From Nicotiana tabacum (taxonomy: Eukaryota; Streptophyta; Magnoliopsida; Solanales; Solanaceae): a stretch of DNA of 64,000 bases. This document shows, one piece after another, positions 11,505-21,846 of this stretch. The notes beneath the pieces were generated by a model. That model was given only the letters and a program-made list of their open reading frames with translations. It was not told the origin of the DNA and did not search any database. The stretch spans positions 29,990,042-30,054,041 of the forward strand of contig NC_134100.1 of the NCBI RefSeq assembly GCF_000715075.1, written 5' to 3'. Made by a program: the position numbers and the translations under genes. The first letter of the stretch is position 1; every line of letters starts with the position of its first letter.

Positions 11505-11720
11505 CTTCGCATTGGCTCGCAAATGCGAAGGATGGATCGCAAATGCGAAACCAGCCCAGGCCTGCCTTGACTCGCAAATGCGAGGTTTTCTTCGCAAATG
11601 AGAAGGTTTGCCTATTGGCCAGGGATCACAAATGCGATGTTTTATTCGCAAATGCGAAGGTCGCAAATGCGACAATAGTTTCGCAAATGCGAATGTTTGG
11701 GATTTCTGAAGGGTTCGCAA
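11505..11720 (+). repeat. CGC-N4-GCG dyad array in the B 5' LTR
   Basis: At least six copies of TCGCAAATGCGA or its one-base variants, irregularly spaced, ending about 10 bp before the TATA-like sequence. Matching arrays occur at 19622-19900 and 40590-40885 in the other B-family LTRs. Confidence 0.75.
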
Positions 11721-11828
11721 ACCTGCAACTTTTATACTTAACCGATTTTAAAACCCATTTTTCATATTCCCTCAAACATAAACACACTTAGGCGATTTTT
11801 CAAGGATTCCTTCTTCTCCAAATCAATT

Positions 11829-12256
11829 GTAAGTCGTTTTTAACTAGTTTTCTTCAATCATTAACATCTTTTAACATGATTTCAACTTAAATTCAAAGAT
11901 TTTCATGGGGGAAATTGGGTGTCTTGGGTAGAACCTAGGTTTTTAAAAAATTGGGGATTTGGACCTCGATTTGAGGTCCGATTTCAAAACAAATCATATA
12001 TTTGGGTTCGTAGGGGAATGTGTAATCGGGTTTTGGTCCGAACCTCGGGTTTTTGACCATGTGGGCCCGGGGGAGATTTTTGACTTTTTGGTTAAAACTT
12101 TGATAAAAAACTCACTTTCATGTATTGGGGTTGATTTATTTAGCGTTTATTGATGTAATTAAGTAATTTATGGCTAGATACGAGTGAATTGGAGGTGGAA
12201 TCAAGGAGTAAATCTATAATTGAACTTTGAGTTGTGTTCGAGGCATCGAGGTAAGT
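11829..12256 (+). promoter_or_regulatory. Putative intron, 107-nt exon and second splice donor inside the B 5' LTR
   Basis: Donor-like attgtaagt (GT at 11829), acceptor-like ttgatttatttag (ends 12143), then 12144-12250, then gaggtaagt (GT at 12251). The same order and nearly the same spacing occurs in B's 3' LTR (20008, 20320, 20428), in B' (41002, 41304, 41412), in H (43844, 44152, 44255) and in the 3012-5725 LTR. This is inferred from consensus and position only. Confidence 0.5.
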
Positions 12257-12544
12257 GTTTGGTCTAACCCTAGCTTGAAGGATTAGGAGTTGTGTCCTAT
12301 TTGTAATTGATTCTTGTTGAGTACGACATATAGGCATGGTGACGAGTATCTATATGTTGGTGTTGAGCATGACCGTGAGTCTTAAATTGATATTTGTTGT
12401 TTTCCTAAATGATTCTACGGATGCTTTAATTGATGATTTTCGATATTGGGCAATGATTTAGTTTATTTTCGTGGAAATTTATTTATGACTGAGTATCGAT
12501 ATTAATTGAGCTAAGTAGAAGTTGAGTTAAGATTGGTTATAGCT

Positions 12545-12980
12545 GATTCTCCCATGCCGGGATGTTTGTTTTGATATTGTTTTTCCCTTCCTGGGAAGTT
12601 ATTATACTATTTTGTTCCCTTGCCGGGAAATTATTATATTGCTTTGTTCCCTTGTCGGGATTTCCTTGTGCTTTTGTATTGGCTTGAAATGGGAGGGGGT
12701 GGTATGCCTACCACAAGTTGTAATAAAATGGGAGCGGGTGGTACGCCTACCACAAGATTTAATGAAATGGGAGCGGTTGGTACGCCTACTATAAGATGTA
12801 ATGAAATGGGAGCGGGTGGTACGTCTACCACGAGATTAAATGAAATGGGAGCGGGTGGTACGCCTACCACGAGATTTAATGAAATGGAAGCAGGTGATAC
12901 GCCTACCACAAGATTTACTTAAATGGGAGCGGGTGGTACGCCTACCACGAGATACGAGAAATGGGATCAGGTTGCATGCC
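12545..12980 (+). repeat. Two tandem-repeat blocks in the B 5' LTR
   Basis: First come three to four units with ttcccttgccggga (12545-12670). Then come about seven units of roughly 40 bp built on atgggagcgggtggtacgcc followed by taccac and gagatttaatga (12690-12980). The ggta-cgcc-tacc part of each unit is a short inverted repeat. Equivalent blocks with different copy numbers are at 20725-21070 and 41600-42140. Confidence 0.85.
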
Positions 12981-13730
12981 TGCAACAAGATGTGAACCGA
13001 AATGAAGTCTTCCATTGTTTTCTTTATTCTTGTTAGGAGTAACTTTGGCTTCTTTATAATTCTCTTGATATTTTGTTTTTTTATCTGTTATTTCCCCGAA
13101 GCATGTTCCCCCTTCCCAGCTTTTATTGCTTGTATCAGTTTATTTCCCGCCATGTATGTATGTATATATATATATAAATGCACAGGTTTATCTGGAGTCT
13201 GGTCCTAGCCTCATCACTACCTCGTTGGGGTTAGGCCAGGCACTTACCAGCACATGGGGTTGCTTGTGCTGATACTACATTCTGTACTCAGTGCAGATAC
13301 CGGAGCAGCACTTGGTCAGCAGCAGTAGGGGAGCCAGCCTTCAGTCCACCGAGACTCCGAGGTAGCCCTGCAGGCGTTCGTAGGCCCGACATCTATTCTA
13401 TCAATTTTTATGTTCTGTTATCATTTGTACTCGAGACAGACCATGTTCTTTTGTTTCAAACACTTATTTGTAGTAATCATAGATAGTCCGTGAATGTTGT
13501 GACACCAGTTTCTAGGTAAAGGCATATGTGGAGTTTCTTATTATTTTGGTTCATTTTATCTATGTCTTCCGGTTAATCTCATATTCCGCTGTTTAAATGT
13601 TATTATATCGAAATTGTTAATGAATATAAAATAGGTAAAAAGGTAAATTGTGTAATTAATTGGTTTGCCTAGCTCGTACTAGTAGGCGCCATCACGACTC
13701 CGGAGGGTGGGAATCCGGGTCGTGACAAGT

Positions 13731-13742
13731 TGGTATCAGAGC
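13731..13742 (+). other. Primer-binding site of B
   Basis: TGGTATCAGAGC, 3 nt after the 5' LTR end, is the standard plant sequence complementary to the 3' end of initiator methionine tRNA. It is intact. Confidence 0.93.
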
Positions 13743-13924
13743 TCTAGGTTACATAGGTCTCACAATTCACGGACAAGCTCAGTAGAGTCTGAGTGATCGG
13801 TACGGAGACGTCTGTATTTATCCCCCAGAGGCTACAGAGTTAGGAAAAACTTCACATTTGTTCTTTCTCGTCGTGCGGTTTTGTTTCTCAATGCTAATTG
13901 AACTTCTACTATGTTCGTTCGTAG
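13743..13924 (+). promoter_or_regulatory. Leader with acceptor-like site directly before the gag ATG
   Basis: Leader between PBS and gag. It ends in a T-rich stretch, a branch-point-like gctaattg about 13893-13900, and cgttcgtag (AG at 13923-13924) immediately before ATG 13925. Two ATGs earlier in this leader (for example in tcaatgcta) would be removed if this acceptor joined the LTR donor at 12251. Confidence 0.45.
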
Positions 13925-15397
13925 ATGGCTAGCTTCCTCATCCACCGCTCAGCAGCCTGAGCCCCTAGCAGCAGCTCCCACGAGGGGCAGAGGGTGAGGC
14001 CGAGGTAGGGGCAGAGCTCAGCCCCGAGCAGCAGCACCAGTAGCAGAGCCTCAGGTTGATTTTGATGAGGAGGTTTCGGCCCCAGCAGTTCCGGTGGGTC
14101 CAGCTCAGGTCCCAGAGGGGTTTATTGCTACCCCAGTTCTTCAGGATGCTCTGGTCCGATTAGTGGGCCTCATGGAGAGTGTCACCCAAGCAGGCTTGCT
14201 TCTTGTAGCACCAGCCATCTCTCAGGCTAGAGGAGGGGCTCAGACTCTTGCGACTCGCACTCCGGAGTAGGTAGCTCCTTAGATTCAAACTCCGGTGTTC
14301 ATCCAGTTGGAGTAGTACAGCCGGGTATGGTAGCTCAGATTGGTGATGGAGCAACTATGTCCGTTGATGCTTTGTGGAGGCTGGATAGGTTCACCAAGCT
14401 CTTCACTACCACGTTCAATGGTGCATCTACTGAGGATCCCCAGGATTATCTAGACAGCTGTTATGAGGTTCTCAAGAACATTGGTATTGTTGAGACCACT
14501 GGGGTTGATTTTGCTACATTTCTCTTGTCTAGATCCGCCAAGACTTGGTGGAGGGATTTTTGTTTGGCCAGACCAGCCGGATCGCCATCTTTGACTTGGG
14601 AGCAGTTTACAGTGTTGTTTGTGGAGAAGTTTCTCCCCATTACTCAGAGAGAGGCCTATCGGAGGTAGTTTGAGCGCCTCCAGTAGGGTTTCATGACGGT
14701 TACCCAGTATGATACCAGATTCATCGACTTGGCTCGCCATGCTCTTGTCATACTTCCTACCGAGATAGAAAGAGTGAGGAGGTTTATTGATGGTCTTATT
14801 CAGCCTATTTGTCTTCAGATGGCTAGGGAGATTGGGAGTGAGATATCTTTCCAGGAGGCGGCCAATGTGGCCAGGAGAATGGAGATGGTTTTGTCCTTGG
14901 GAGGTGGTAATGGGTCGGATAAGAGGCCCCGTCATTCAGGCAGATTCAGTGGTACCTCATCTGGAGGTAGAGATTCGTATGGTAGAGGCCATCCCCCTAG
15001 GCCTTTCCAGTCAGCACTTCAGGCTTCTCACGGTGCTTCAGGTAGCCGTGGTCCTCAGATGCAGAATTCTGATCAGCAGTCCTATAGTGCACCACCAACA
15101 CCTATCAGTGCACCACCACTTCAAAGTTTCCAGGGTCGTCAGCCCCAGCAGCCGAGGGCTTGTTTTACTTGTGGTGACACGAGGAATATTGCTAGGTATT
15201 TCCCTCGCGCGCCAGGTAGTTCTCAGCATCAAAGTTCCCGTGCTATGGTTCAGGAACCAGGTTCCCCACAAGCTGCCCAGCCAGCTAGAGGTGGGGGTAG
15301 AGGTGCTAGAGGTGGAGGTATAGGTGCTAGAGGTGGAGCTCATACCACTAGAGGTGGAGGCCAGCCAGCAGTAGGCCATCCCAGAGATGTGGTTTAG
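13925..15397 (+). pseudogene. gag of element B (broken)
   Basis: Encodes the capsid-type protein of a chromovirus. An alanine, proline and glutamine-rich N-terminal region is followed by a retrotransposon gag domain (about 14330-14900: ALWRLDRFTKLFTTTF, KTWWRDF, VEKFLPITQREAYRR) and a low-complexity RGGGRGARGGG tail (15290-15360). A zinc knuckle lies at 15161-15205, but it reads CFTCGDTRNIARYFP: the first two cysteines remain while the expected His and last Cys are Asn and Phe, so metal binding is lost. The ATG at 13925 is chosen because family proteins start M-A-S. A frameshift follows it at once (about 13933) and another lies near 14290. In-frame stops are at 13995, 14268, 14280, 14666, 14684 and 15395; all but the first are TAG. 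Confidence 0.85.
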
Positions 15398-15900
15398 GGT
15401 GGTGGGGCCCAGCCCCGATATTATGCTCTCCCAGCCAGGCCCGAGGCTGAGGCTTCAGATGTAGTTATTATAAGTATGGTTCTGGTTTGTGATAGAGATG
15501 CTTCAGTGTTATTTGATCTAGGGTCTACATATTCGTATGTGTCATCTTATTTTGCACCGTATCTGGTCATGCCTAGTGATTCACTGAGTATTCCTGTTTA
15601 TGTGTCTACACCGATGGGTGATTCTATTGTGGTTGATCGAGTCTATCATTCGTATATTGTGGTGATTGGGGGGTCTTGAGACTCATGTAGATTTGTTGCT
15701 TTTAGACATGGTTGATTTCGATATTATATTGGGGATGGATTGGTTATCACCTTACCATACTATCTTGGACTGTCACGCCAAGACTGTGACCATAGCCCTG
15801 CCAGGTATGCCCCGTTTAGAGTGGAGAGGGACTCCTGGTCATTCTACCTGTAGTGTTATCTCTTATGTGAAGGCTCGACGTATGATAGAAGGGGTGTTTG
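15398..15900 (+). pseudogene. Aspartic protease domain of B pol (broken)
   Basis: Retropepsin-like domain that would cleave Gag-Pol. The active-site region reads ASVLFDLGSTYSYVSS, with catalytic Asp followed by Leu-Gly where Pro-Gly or Ser-Gly is usual. After a frameshift near 15660 the C-terminal flap and helix follow: VDFDIILGMDWLSPYH, then ILDCHAKTVTIALPG and LEWRGTPGHS. This block is the family's most conserved link between protease and RT, and a degraded version is at 48187-48560 in H. Another frameshift near 15890 moves into the RT frame. Confidence 0.82.
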
Positions 15901-17352
15901 GCCTACATATCATATGTTCGTGATTCGAGCGTTGAGGTTCCTTCTATTGATTCTGTGCTCGTTGTTCGTGAGTTTCCTGATGTTTTCCCTTCAGACATGT
16001 CGGGTATGCCGCCCGACAGGGATATTGACTTTTGCATTGATTTGGCTCCGTGCACTCAGCCCATTTTTGTTCCGCCATATCGTATGGCCCTTCCTGAGTT
16101 GAAAGAGTTGAAGGAACAGTTGCAAGACTTGCTTGAGAAGGGTTTCATTAGACCTAGTGTTTCACCTTGAGGTACGCCGGTGTTGTTTCTTAAGAAAATG
16201 GATGGTTCGATGAGAATGTGTATTGATTACCGGCAGTTGAACAAGGTTACAATCAAGAATAAGTATCCATTGCCGAGGATTGATGATTTGTTTGACCAGC
16301 TTCAGGGTGCCAAGGTGTTTTCAAAGATTTATTTGAGATCTGGCTACCATCAGTTGAGGATTAGGGCATCCGATTTCCCTAAGACAGCTTTCCGCACTCG
16401 GTACGGGCATTATAAGTTCCTGGTTATGTCATTCGGGTTGACAAATGCCCCAACAGCTTTTATGGATTTGATGAACCGAGTGTTCAGGACTTATTTGGAC
16501 TCGTTCTTGATAGTCTTCATTGATGATATTTTGATATTTTCCCGCATCCGGGAGAAGCACGAGCAGCATTTCAGAGTGGTTCTTCAGACTCTGAGGGATA
16601 GCCAATTATATTCTAAGTTTTCGAAGTATGAGTTCTGGTTTAGTTCAGTTGCATTCCTGGGTCATGTTGTATCAGCAGAGGGTATTTAGGTTGATCCGAA
16701 GAAGATTGAGGCAGTCAAGAACTGTCCTAGACCAGCATCAGCTATAGAGATTCAGAGTTTCTTGGGATTGGCAGGCTACTATCGTCGATTCGTGGAGGGG
16801 TTCTCATCTATCACAGCCCCGATGACCAGCTTGACCCAGAAGGGTGCCTAGTTCCGATGGTCAGACGAGTGTGAGGTGAGCGTTCAGAAGTTCAAGACAG
16901 CTCTGACTACGGTACCGGTGCTAGTTTTGCCCACAAGTTCAGGGCCTTATACAGTTTATTATGATGCATCTCGTATTAGGCTTGGTGTAGTATTGACGCA
17001 TGATGGCAAGGTCATTGCCTATGCTTTGAGGGAGGTTAAGATTCATGAGAAGAACTATCCAGTTCATGATTTGGAGTTGGCAACCATTGTTCACACATTG
17101 AAGATTTGGAGGCATTATCTGTATGGCGTGGCATGTGAGGTGTTCACGGATCACAAGAGTCTTCAGTATTTGTTCAAGCAAAAGAAGTTGAATTTGAGGC
17201 AGAGGAGGTGGTTGGAGTTGTTGAAGGATTATGATATCACAATCTTATATCATTCGGGAAAGGCAAATGTGGTGGCCGATGCATTGAGTAGGAAGTCAGC
17301 CAGTATGGGTAGTCTTGCTTATATTCTGGTCGGTGAGAGACCGCTTGCCTAG
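15901..17352 (+). pseudogene. Reverse transcriptase and RNase H of B pol (broken)
   Basis: RT starts with the lead-in VVREFPDVFPSDMSG and PPYRMALPELKELKEQL, then [20 protein letters not shown], a fingers and palm region, and the catalytic FIDDILIFS (about 16516-16542) with both aspartates intact. [16 protein letters not shown] and the thumb ([23 protein letters not shown]) follow. RNase H begins near 16940 ([10 protein letters not shown]), with [28 protein letters not shown] and ADALSRKS. The reading frame is single, with stops at 16168 (TGA at a Trp position), 16687, 16849 and 17350 (TAG at Gln positions). No frameshift was seen within this stretch, so the fold is well preserved apart from point mutations. 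Confidence 0.92.
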
Positions 17353-18860
17353 GATGTTCAGGCTTTGGCCAATCGGTTTGTGAGGTTGGATATTTCTGAG
17401 CCTAGTCGTGTATTAGCTTGTGCGGTCGCTCGTTCTTCTTTATTGGAGCGTATCTGTGATCGGCAGTATGATGATCCCCATTTATGTGTCCTTAGAGACA
17501 CGGTGCAGCGCGGAGGTGCCAAGCAGGTTACCCTAGATGATGATGGAGTTTTGAGATTGCAGGGTCGAGTTTGTGTGCCTAATGTGGATAGGCTCCGAGA
17601 GTTGACCTTAGAGGAGGCCCATAGCTCCCAGTACTCTATTCATCTGGGTGCCGCGAAGATGTATTAGGATTTGCGGCAGCATTATTGGTGGCGTAGAATG
17701 AAGAAGGATATTGTTGCATATGTGGCTCGATGTTTAAATTGTCAGCAGGCGAAGTATGAGCATCAGAGGCCTGGTGGTTTATTTCAGAGGATTGAGCTTC
17801 CCAGTAGAAGTGGGAGTGGATCACTATGGATTTTGTTGTTGGAATCCCGCAGACTCGGAGGAAGTTCGATGCAGTATGGGTCATTGTTGATAGGCTGACC
17901 AAGTTAGCGCATTTCATTCCTGTGGTAGTCTCCTATTTATCCGAGAGGTTAGCTGAGATCTATATTCGGGAGATTGTTCGTCTTCATGGTGTGCCTGTGT
18001 CTATCATTTCGGACCGAGGTACGCAGTTTACCTCACGTTTCTGGAGAGCAGTTCAACGAGGGTTGGGCACTCAGGTTGAGTTGAGTACAACATTTTATCC
18101 TCAAACGGACTAGTAGTCCGAGCGGACTATTCAGATTCTTGAGGATATTCTCCGAGCTTGTATTATCGACTTTGGAGGCTCGTGGGATCAGTTTTTGCCT
18201 TTAGCAAAGTTTTCCTACAACAACAGCTACCAGTCGAGTATCCAGATGGCTCCTTATGAGGCTTTATATGGTAGGCGGTGTCGGTCTCCGATTGGATGGT
18301 TTGAGCTGGGAGAGGCTCGGTTGTTGGGTACGGATCTGGTTCAGGAGGCCTTGAACAAGGTCAGAATTATTCAGAATAGGCTTCGTACAACTCAGTCTAG
18401 GCAAAAGAGTTATGCAGACTGCAAGGTTTGAGATGTGGCTTTTATGGTCGGTGGGCGGGTATTGCTCCGAGTGTCGCCTATGAAGAGCGTGATGCGATTT
18501 GAGAAGAAAGGCAAGCTTAGCCCTAGGTTCATTGGCCCGTTTGAGATTCTTGATCGAGTGGGAGAGGTGGCTTATAGACTTGCATTGCCGCCGAGCTTAT
18601 CAATCGTGCATCCAGTGTTTCATGTGTCCATGCTTCAAAAATATCACGGCGATCCATCTCATGTGTTAGATTTCAGCACTGTCCAGTTGGGCAAGGATTT
18701 ATCTTATGAGGAGGAGCCGGTGGCTATTCTAGACCCACAGGTTCGTCAGTTGAGGTCAAAGAGTTTTCCTTTTGTTCGTGTTTAGTGGAGAGGTCAGCCT
18801 CCTGAGGCATCGACCTAGGAGTCCGAGTCCGATATGCAGAGCCGTTATCCTCATCATTTC
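17353..18860 (+). pseudogene. Integrase and chromodomain of B pol (broken)
   Basis: The zinc-binding N-terminus has the His pair in HSSQYSIH (about 17621) and the Cys pair CLNC. The catalytic core has Asp in MDFVVG (17829), Asp in SDRGTQF (18012) and Glu in SERT (18120). The last two are separated by 35 residues, the D,D35E spacing of retroviral-type integrases, and all three are intact. NSYQSSIQMAPYEALYGRRC, the [17 protein letters not shown] module and a chromodomain-like end ([28 protein letters not shown]) follow. Breaks are a frameshift near 17805 and stops at 17665, 18111, 18114, 18429 (TGA at a CpG Arg position), 18783 and 18816. Confidence 0.9.
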
Positions 18861-18883
18861 CCTGACTCAGGTACTTCCTTCTT

Positions 18884-18919
18884 TTTTCGAGGACGAACGG
18901 TTGTTTTAGAGGTGGAGAA
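18884..18919 (+). other. Hairpin and polypurine tract before the 3' LTR of B
   Basis: TTTTCGAGGACGAACG (18884-18899), a copy of the conserved hairpin with two changed stem bases, then the purine-rich agaggtggagaa ending at 18919. Confidence 0.75.
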
Positions 18920-21795
18920 TGTGATGACACTTGTTTAATAATGAAATTCTGTGTTCTAAGGCCTTAAAAAACCTCTTTTAGTGTCACCTCAATTTGTGTG
19001 CATAGTCGGGCGTGTAGCCGGAAAGCCTAAATATGAAAATCTATGAAAAACGATAAATTTTGACTGTAAAATGAGCTAATTTGACTTCGGTCAACATTTT
19101 AGGTAAACGTACCCGGACCCATGATTTGACGGTTCTGGAGGGTCCGTAGGAAAATATAGGCTTGGGCGTATGCCCGGAATCGAATTCCGAGGTCCCAAGC
19201 CCGAGAAATGAATTTTTAAAGGAAATTATTTTTTGGAATTGTTTAATGAAATTTGATTAAAACATGATGGTATCGGGACCGTATTTTAGTTCCGGCACCC
19301 GGTACAGGTCTTATATATGATTTAAGACATTCCTATAAAATTTAGAGAAAAACGGACGTCGTTTGACGTGATTCGGACCTAAATTGCTAAAGTTGATGTT
19401 TTAAGAAGTTTGAGAAAGTTCTATGATTTTAAGGTTTAATTCGTTGTTATTGAGGTTATTTTGGTGATTTTATTACACGAATAAGTTCGTATAATGTTTT
19501 TGAGGTTGTGTGTATATTTGGTTTGGAGCCCCGAGAGCTCAGGTGAGTTTTGGATAGGCCACGGGTTGCATTTTGAACATAGAAGTTGCAGAAAAATTTT
19601 TGCTGGTATGAACATGCCTGCAGGCTTCGCATTTACAAAGCCTGGCTCGCAAATGCGAAGGCTGGATCGCAAATGTGAAACTAGCCCAGGCCTGCCTTGA
19701 CTTACAAATGCGAGGTTTTCTTTGCAAATGCGAAGGTTTGCCTATTGGCCAGGGATCGCAAATGCGATGTTTCCTTCGCAAATGCGAATGTTTGGGATTT
19801 TTGAAGGGTTCGCAAATGTGAACCCTGTTTCGCATTTCCCAGCTTATCAGAGGTCGAGGTTCACAATTGCGAACCCCTGTTCGCAATTCCCATACCTGCA
19901 ACCTGCAACTTTTATTCTTAACCGATTTTAAAACCCATTTTTCATATTCCCTCAAACATAAAGACACTAGGCGATTTTTCAAGGATTCCTTCTTCTTCAA
20001 ATCAATTGTAAGTCGTTTTTATCTAGTTTTCTTCAATAATTAACATCTTTTAACATGATTTCAACTTAAAATCAAAGATTTTCATGGGGAAAATTGGGCG
20101 TCTTGGGTAGAACCTAGGTTTATCAAAAATTGGGGATTTGGACCCCGATTTGAGGTCCGATTTCAAAACAAATCATATATTTGAGTTCGTGGAGGAATGG
20201 ATAATCGGGTTTTGGTCCGAACCTCGAGTTTTGACCATGTGGGCCCGGGGCGATTTTTGACCTTTTGGGTAGAACTTTGGAAAAAAACTCACTTTCATGC
20301 ATTGAGGTTGATTCATTTAGCATTTACTGATGTAATTAAGTAATTTGTGGCTAGATACGAGTGACTTGGCGGTGGAATCAAGGGGTAAAGCTATAATTAA
20401 ACTTTGAGTTGTGTTCGAAGCATCGAGGTAAGTGTTTGGTCTCACCCTAGCTTGAGGAATTAGGAGTTTTGTCCTATTTGCTAATTGCTTCTTGTTGAGT
20501 ACGACGTATAGGCATGGTGACGAGTATCTATACATTGGTGTCGAGCATGACCGTTAGTCTTAAATTGATATTTGTTGTGTTCCTAAATGATTCTACGGAT
20601 GCTTTAATTGATGATTTTCGATATTGGGAAAGGATTTAGTTTATTTCGTGGAAATTTATTTATGACTGAGTATCCGTATTAATTGAGCTGAGTAGAAGTT
20701 GAGTTAAGATTGGTTATAGCTGATTCTCCCTTGCCGGGATGTTTGTTTCGATATTGTTGTTCCCTTGCCGGGAAGTTATTATACTATTTTGTTCCCTTGC
20801 AGAGAAGTTATTATATTGCTTTGTTCCCTTGCCGGGATTTCCTTGTGCTTTGGTATTGGCTTGAAATGGGAGCGGGTGGTACGCCTACCATAAGATTTAA
20901 TGAAATGGGAGCAGGTGATACGCCTACCACGAGATTTAATAAAATGGGTGCGGGTGATTTAATGAAATGGGAGCGGGTGGTACGCCTACCACAAGATTTA
21001 CTGAAATGGGAGAGGGTGGTATGCCTACCACGAGATATGAGAAATGGGATCGGGTTGCACGCCTGCAACAAGATGTGAACCGAAAATGATGTCTGCCATT
21101 GTTTCTTTATTCTTGTTAGGAGTAACTTTGGCTTCTTTATAGTTCTCTTGATATTTTGTTTTCTTATCTGTTATTTCCCCGAAGCATGTTCCCCCTTCCC
21201 AGCTTTCATTGCTTGTATCAATTTATTTCCCGTCATGTATATATATATACATGCATAGGTTTATTTGGAGTCTGGTCCTAGCCTCGTCACTACCTCGCCG
21301 GGGTTAGGCCAGGCACTTACTAGCACATGGGGTCGGTTGTGCTGATACTACACTCTGCACTTTGTGCAGATACCGGAGTAGCACTTGGTCAGCAGCAGTA
21401 GGGGAGCCAGCCTTCATTCCACCGAGACTCCGAGGTAGCCCTGCAGGCGTCCGCAGGCCCGATATCTCTTCTATCGGTTTTTATGTTCTGTTATCATTTG
21501 TGCTCGAGACAGACTATGTTCTTTTCTTTCAAACACTTATTTGTAGTAATCATAGATAGTCCATGAATGTTGTGACACCAGTTTCTAGGTAGAGGCATAT
21601 GTGGAGTTTCTTATTATTTTGGTTCATTTTATCTAAGTTTTCTGCTTAATCTCATATTCCGTTGTTTAAATGTTATTATATCGAAATTATTAATGAATAT
21701 AAAATGGGTAAAAATGTAAATTGATTGATTGGCTTGCCTAGCTCGACTAATAGGCTCTGTCACGACTCCTGAGGGTGGGAATCCGGGTCGTGACA
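18920..21795 (+). repeat. 3' LTR of B (2876 bp)
   Basis: TGTGATGACAC ... GGTCGTGACA. Compared with the 5' LTR it lacks about 15 bp near the start and has fewer of the 40-bp units (20860-21070), accounting for most of the length difference. The CGC-N4-GCG array is at 19622-19900 and the splice-like sites at 20008, 20320 and 20428. Confidence 0.92.
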
Positions 21796-21846
21796 CCATG
21801 GGGCTCGGATGAGTTTTGGAAGAGTTTGGTGTTTTGAGCATAAGCA
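21796..21846 (+). repeat. Remainder of D's 3' LTR after insertion of B
   Basis: ccatg (target duplication) then 'gggctcggatgag', continuing the D LTR sequence that stopped at 10772 (the 5' copy reads ccatgaggctcggatga). It ends at aagca (21842-21846), next to the LTR of E. Confidence 0.8.

Larger units (their letters stand above)
10773..13727 (+). repeat. 5' LTR of B (2955 bp)
   Basis: TGTGATGACCC ... GGTCGTGACA, homologous to 18920-21795 and to 39887-42749 plus 52719-52844. In order it contains the CGC-N4-GCG array (11505-11720), a weak TATA-like tttatactt (about 11731), a donor-like site at 11829, an acceptor-like tttag ending at 12143, a second donor at 12251, and tandem repeats at 12545-12980. 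Confidence 0.92.
10773..21795 (+). mobile_element. Element B: full-length, inactivated Ty3/gypsy chromovirus (11.0 kb)
   Basis: Complete element: 5' LTR 10773-13727, PBS 13731-13742, gag, pol (protease, RT, RNase H, integrase, chromodomain), polypurine tract, 3' LTR 18920-21795. It is flanked by the perfect 5-bp target duplication ccatg (10768-10772 and 21796-21800) inside D's LTR. gag and pol are recognisable throughout but carry at least 16 in-frame stops and about five frameshifts, so it cannot supply its own proteins. Most stops are TAG where relatives have CAG. The two LTRs have drifted in length (2955 and 2876 bp). Confidence 0.93.

Noticed and set aside
12634..12909. 91-codon minus-strand and 100-codon plus-strand frames with repeated PTTR/VGVPPAP motifs
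   Set aside because: Translations of the tandem LTR repeat in both directions; similar spurious frames occur at 20811-21071 and 41586-41840.
14787..15323. 178-codon frame overlapping gag of B, and a 161-codon minus-strand frame at 14450-14935
   Set aside because: Shadows of gag in other frames. The gag domain and knuckle are in a different frame.
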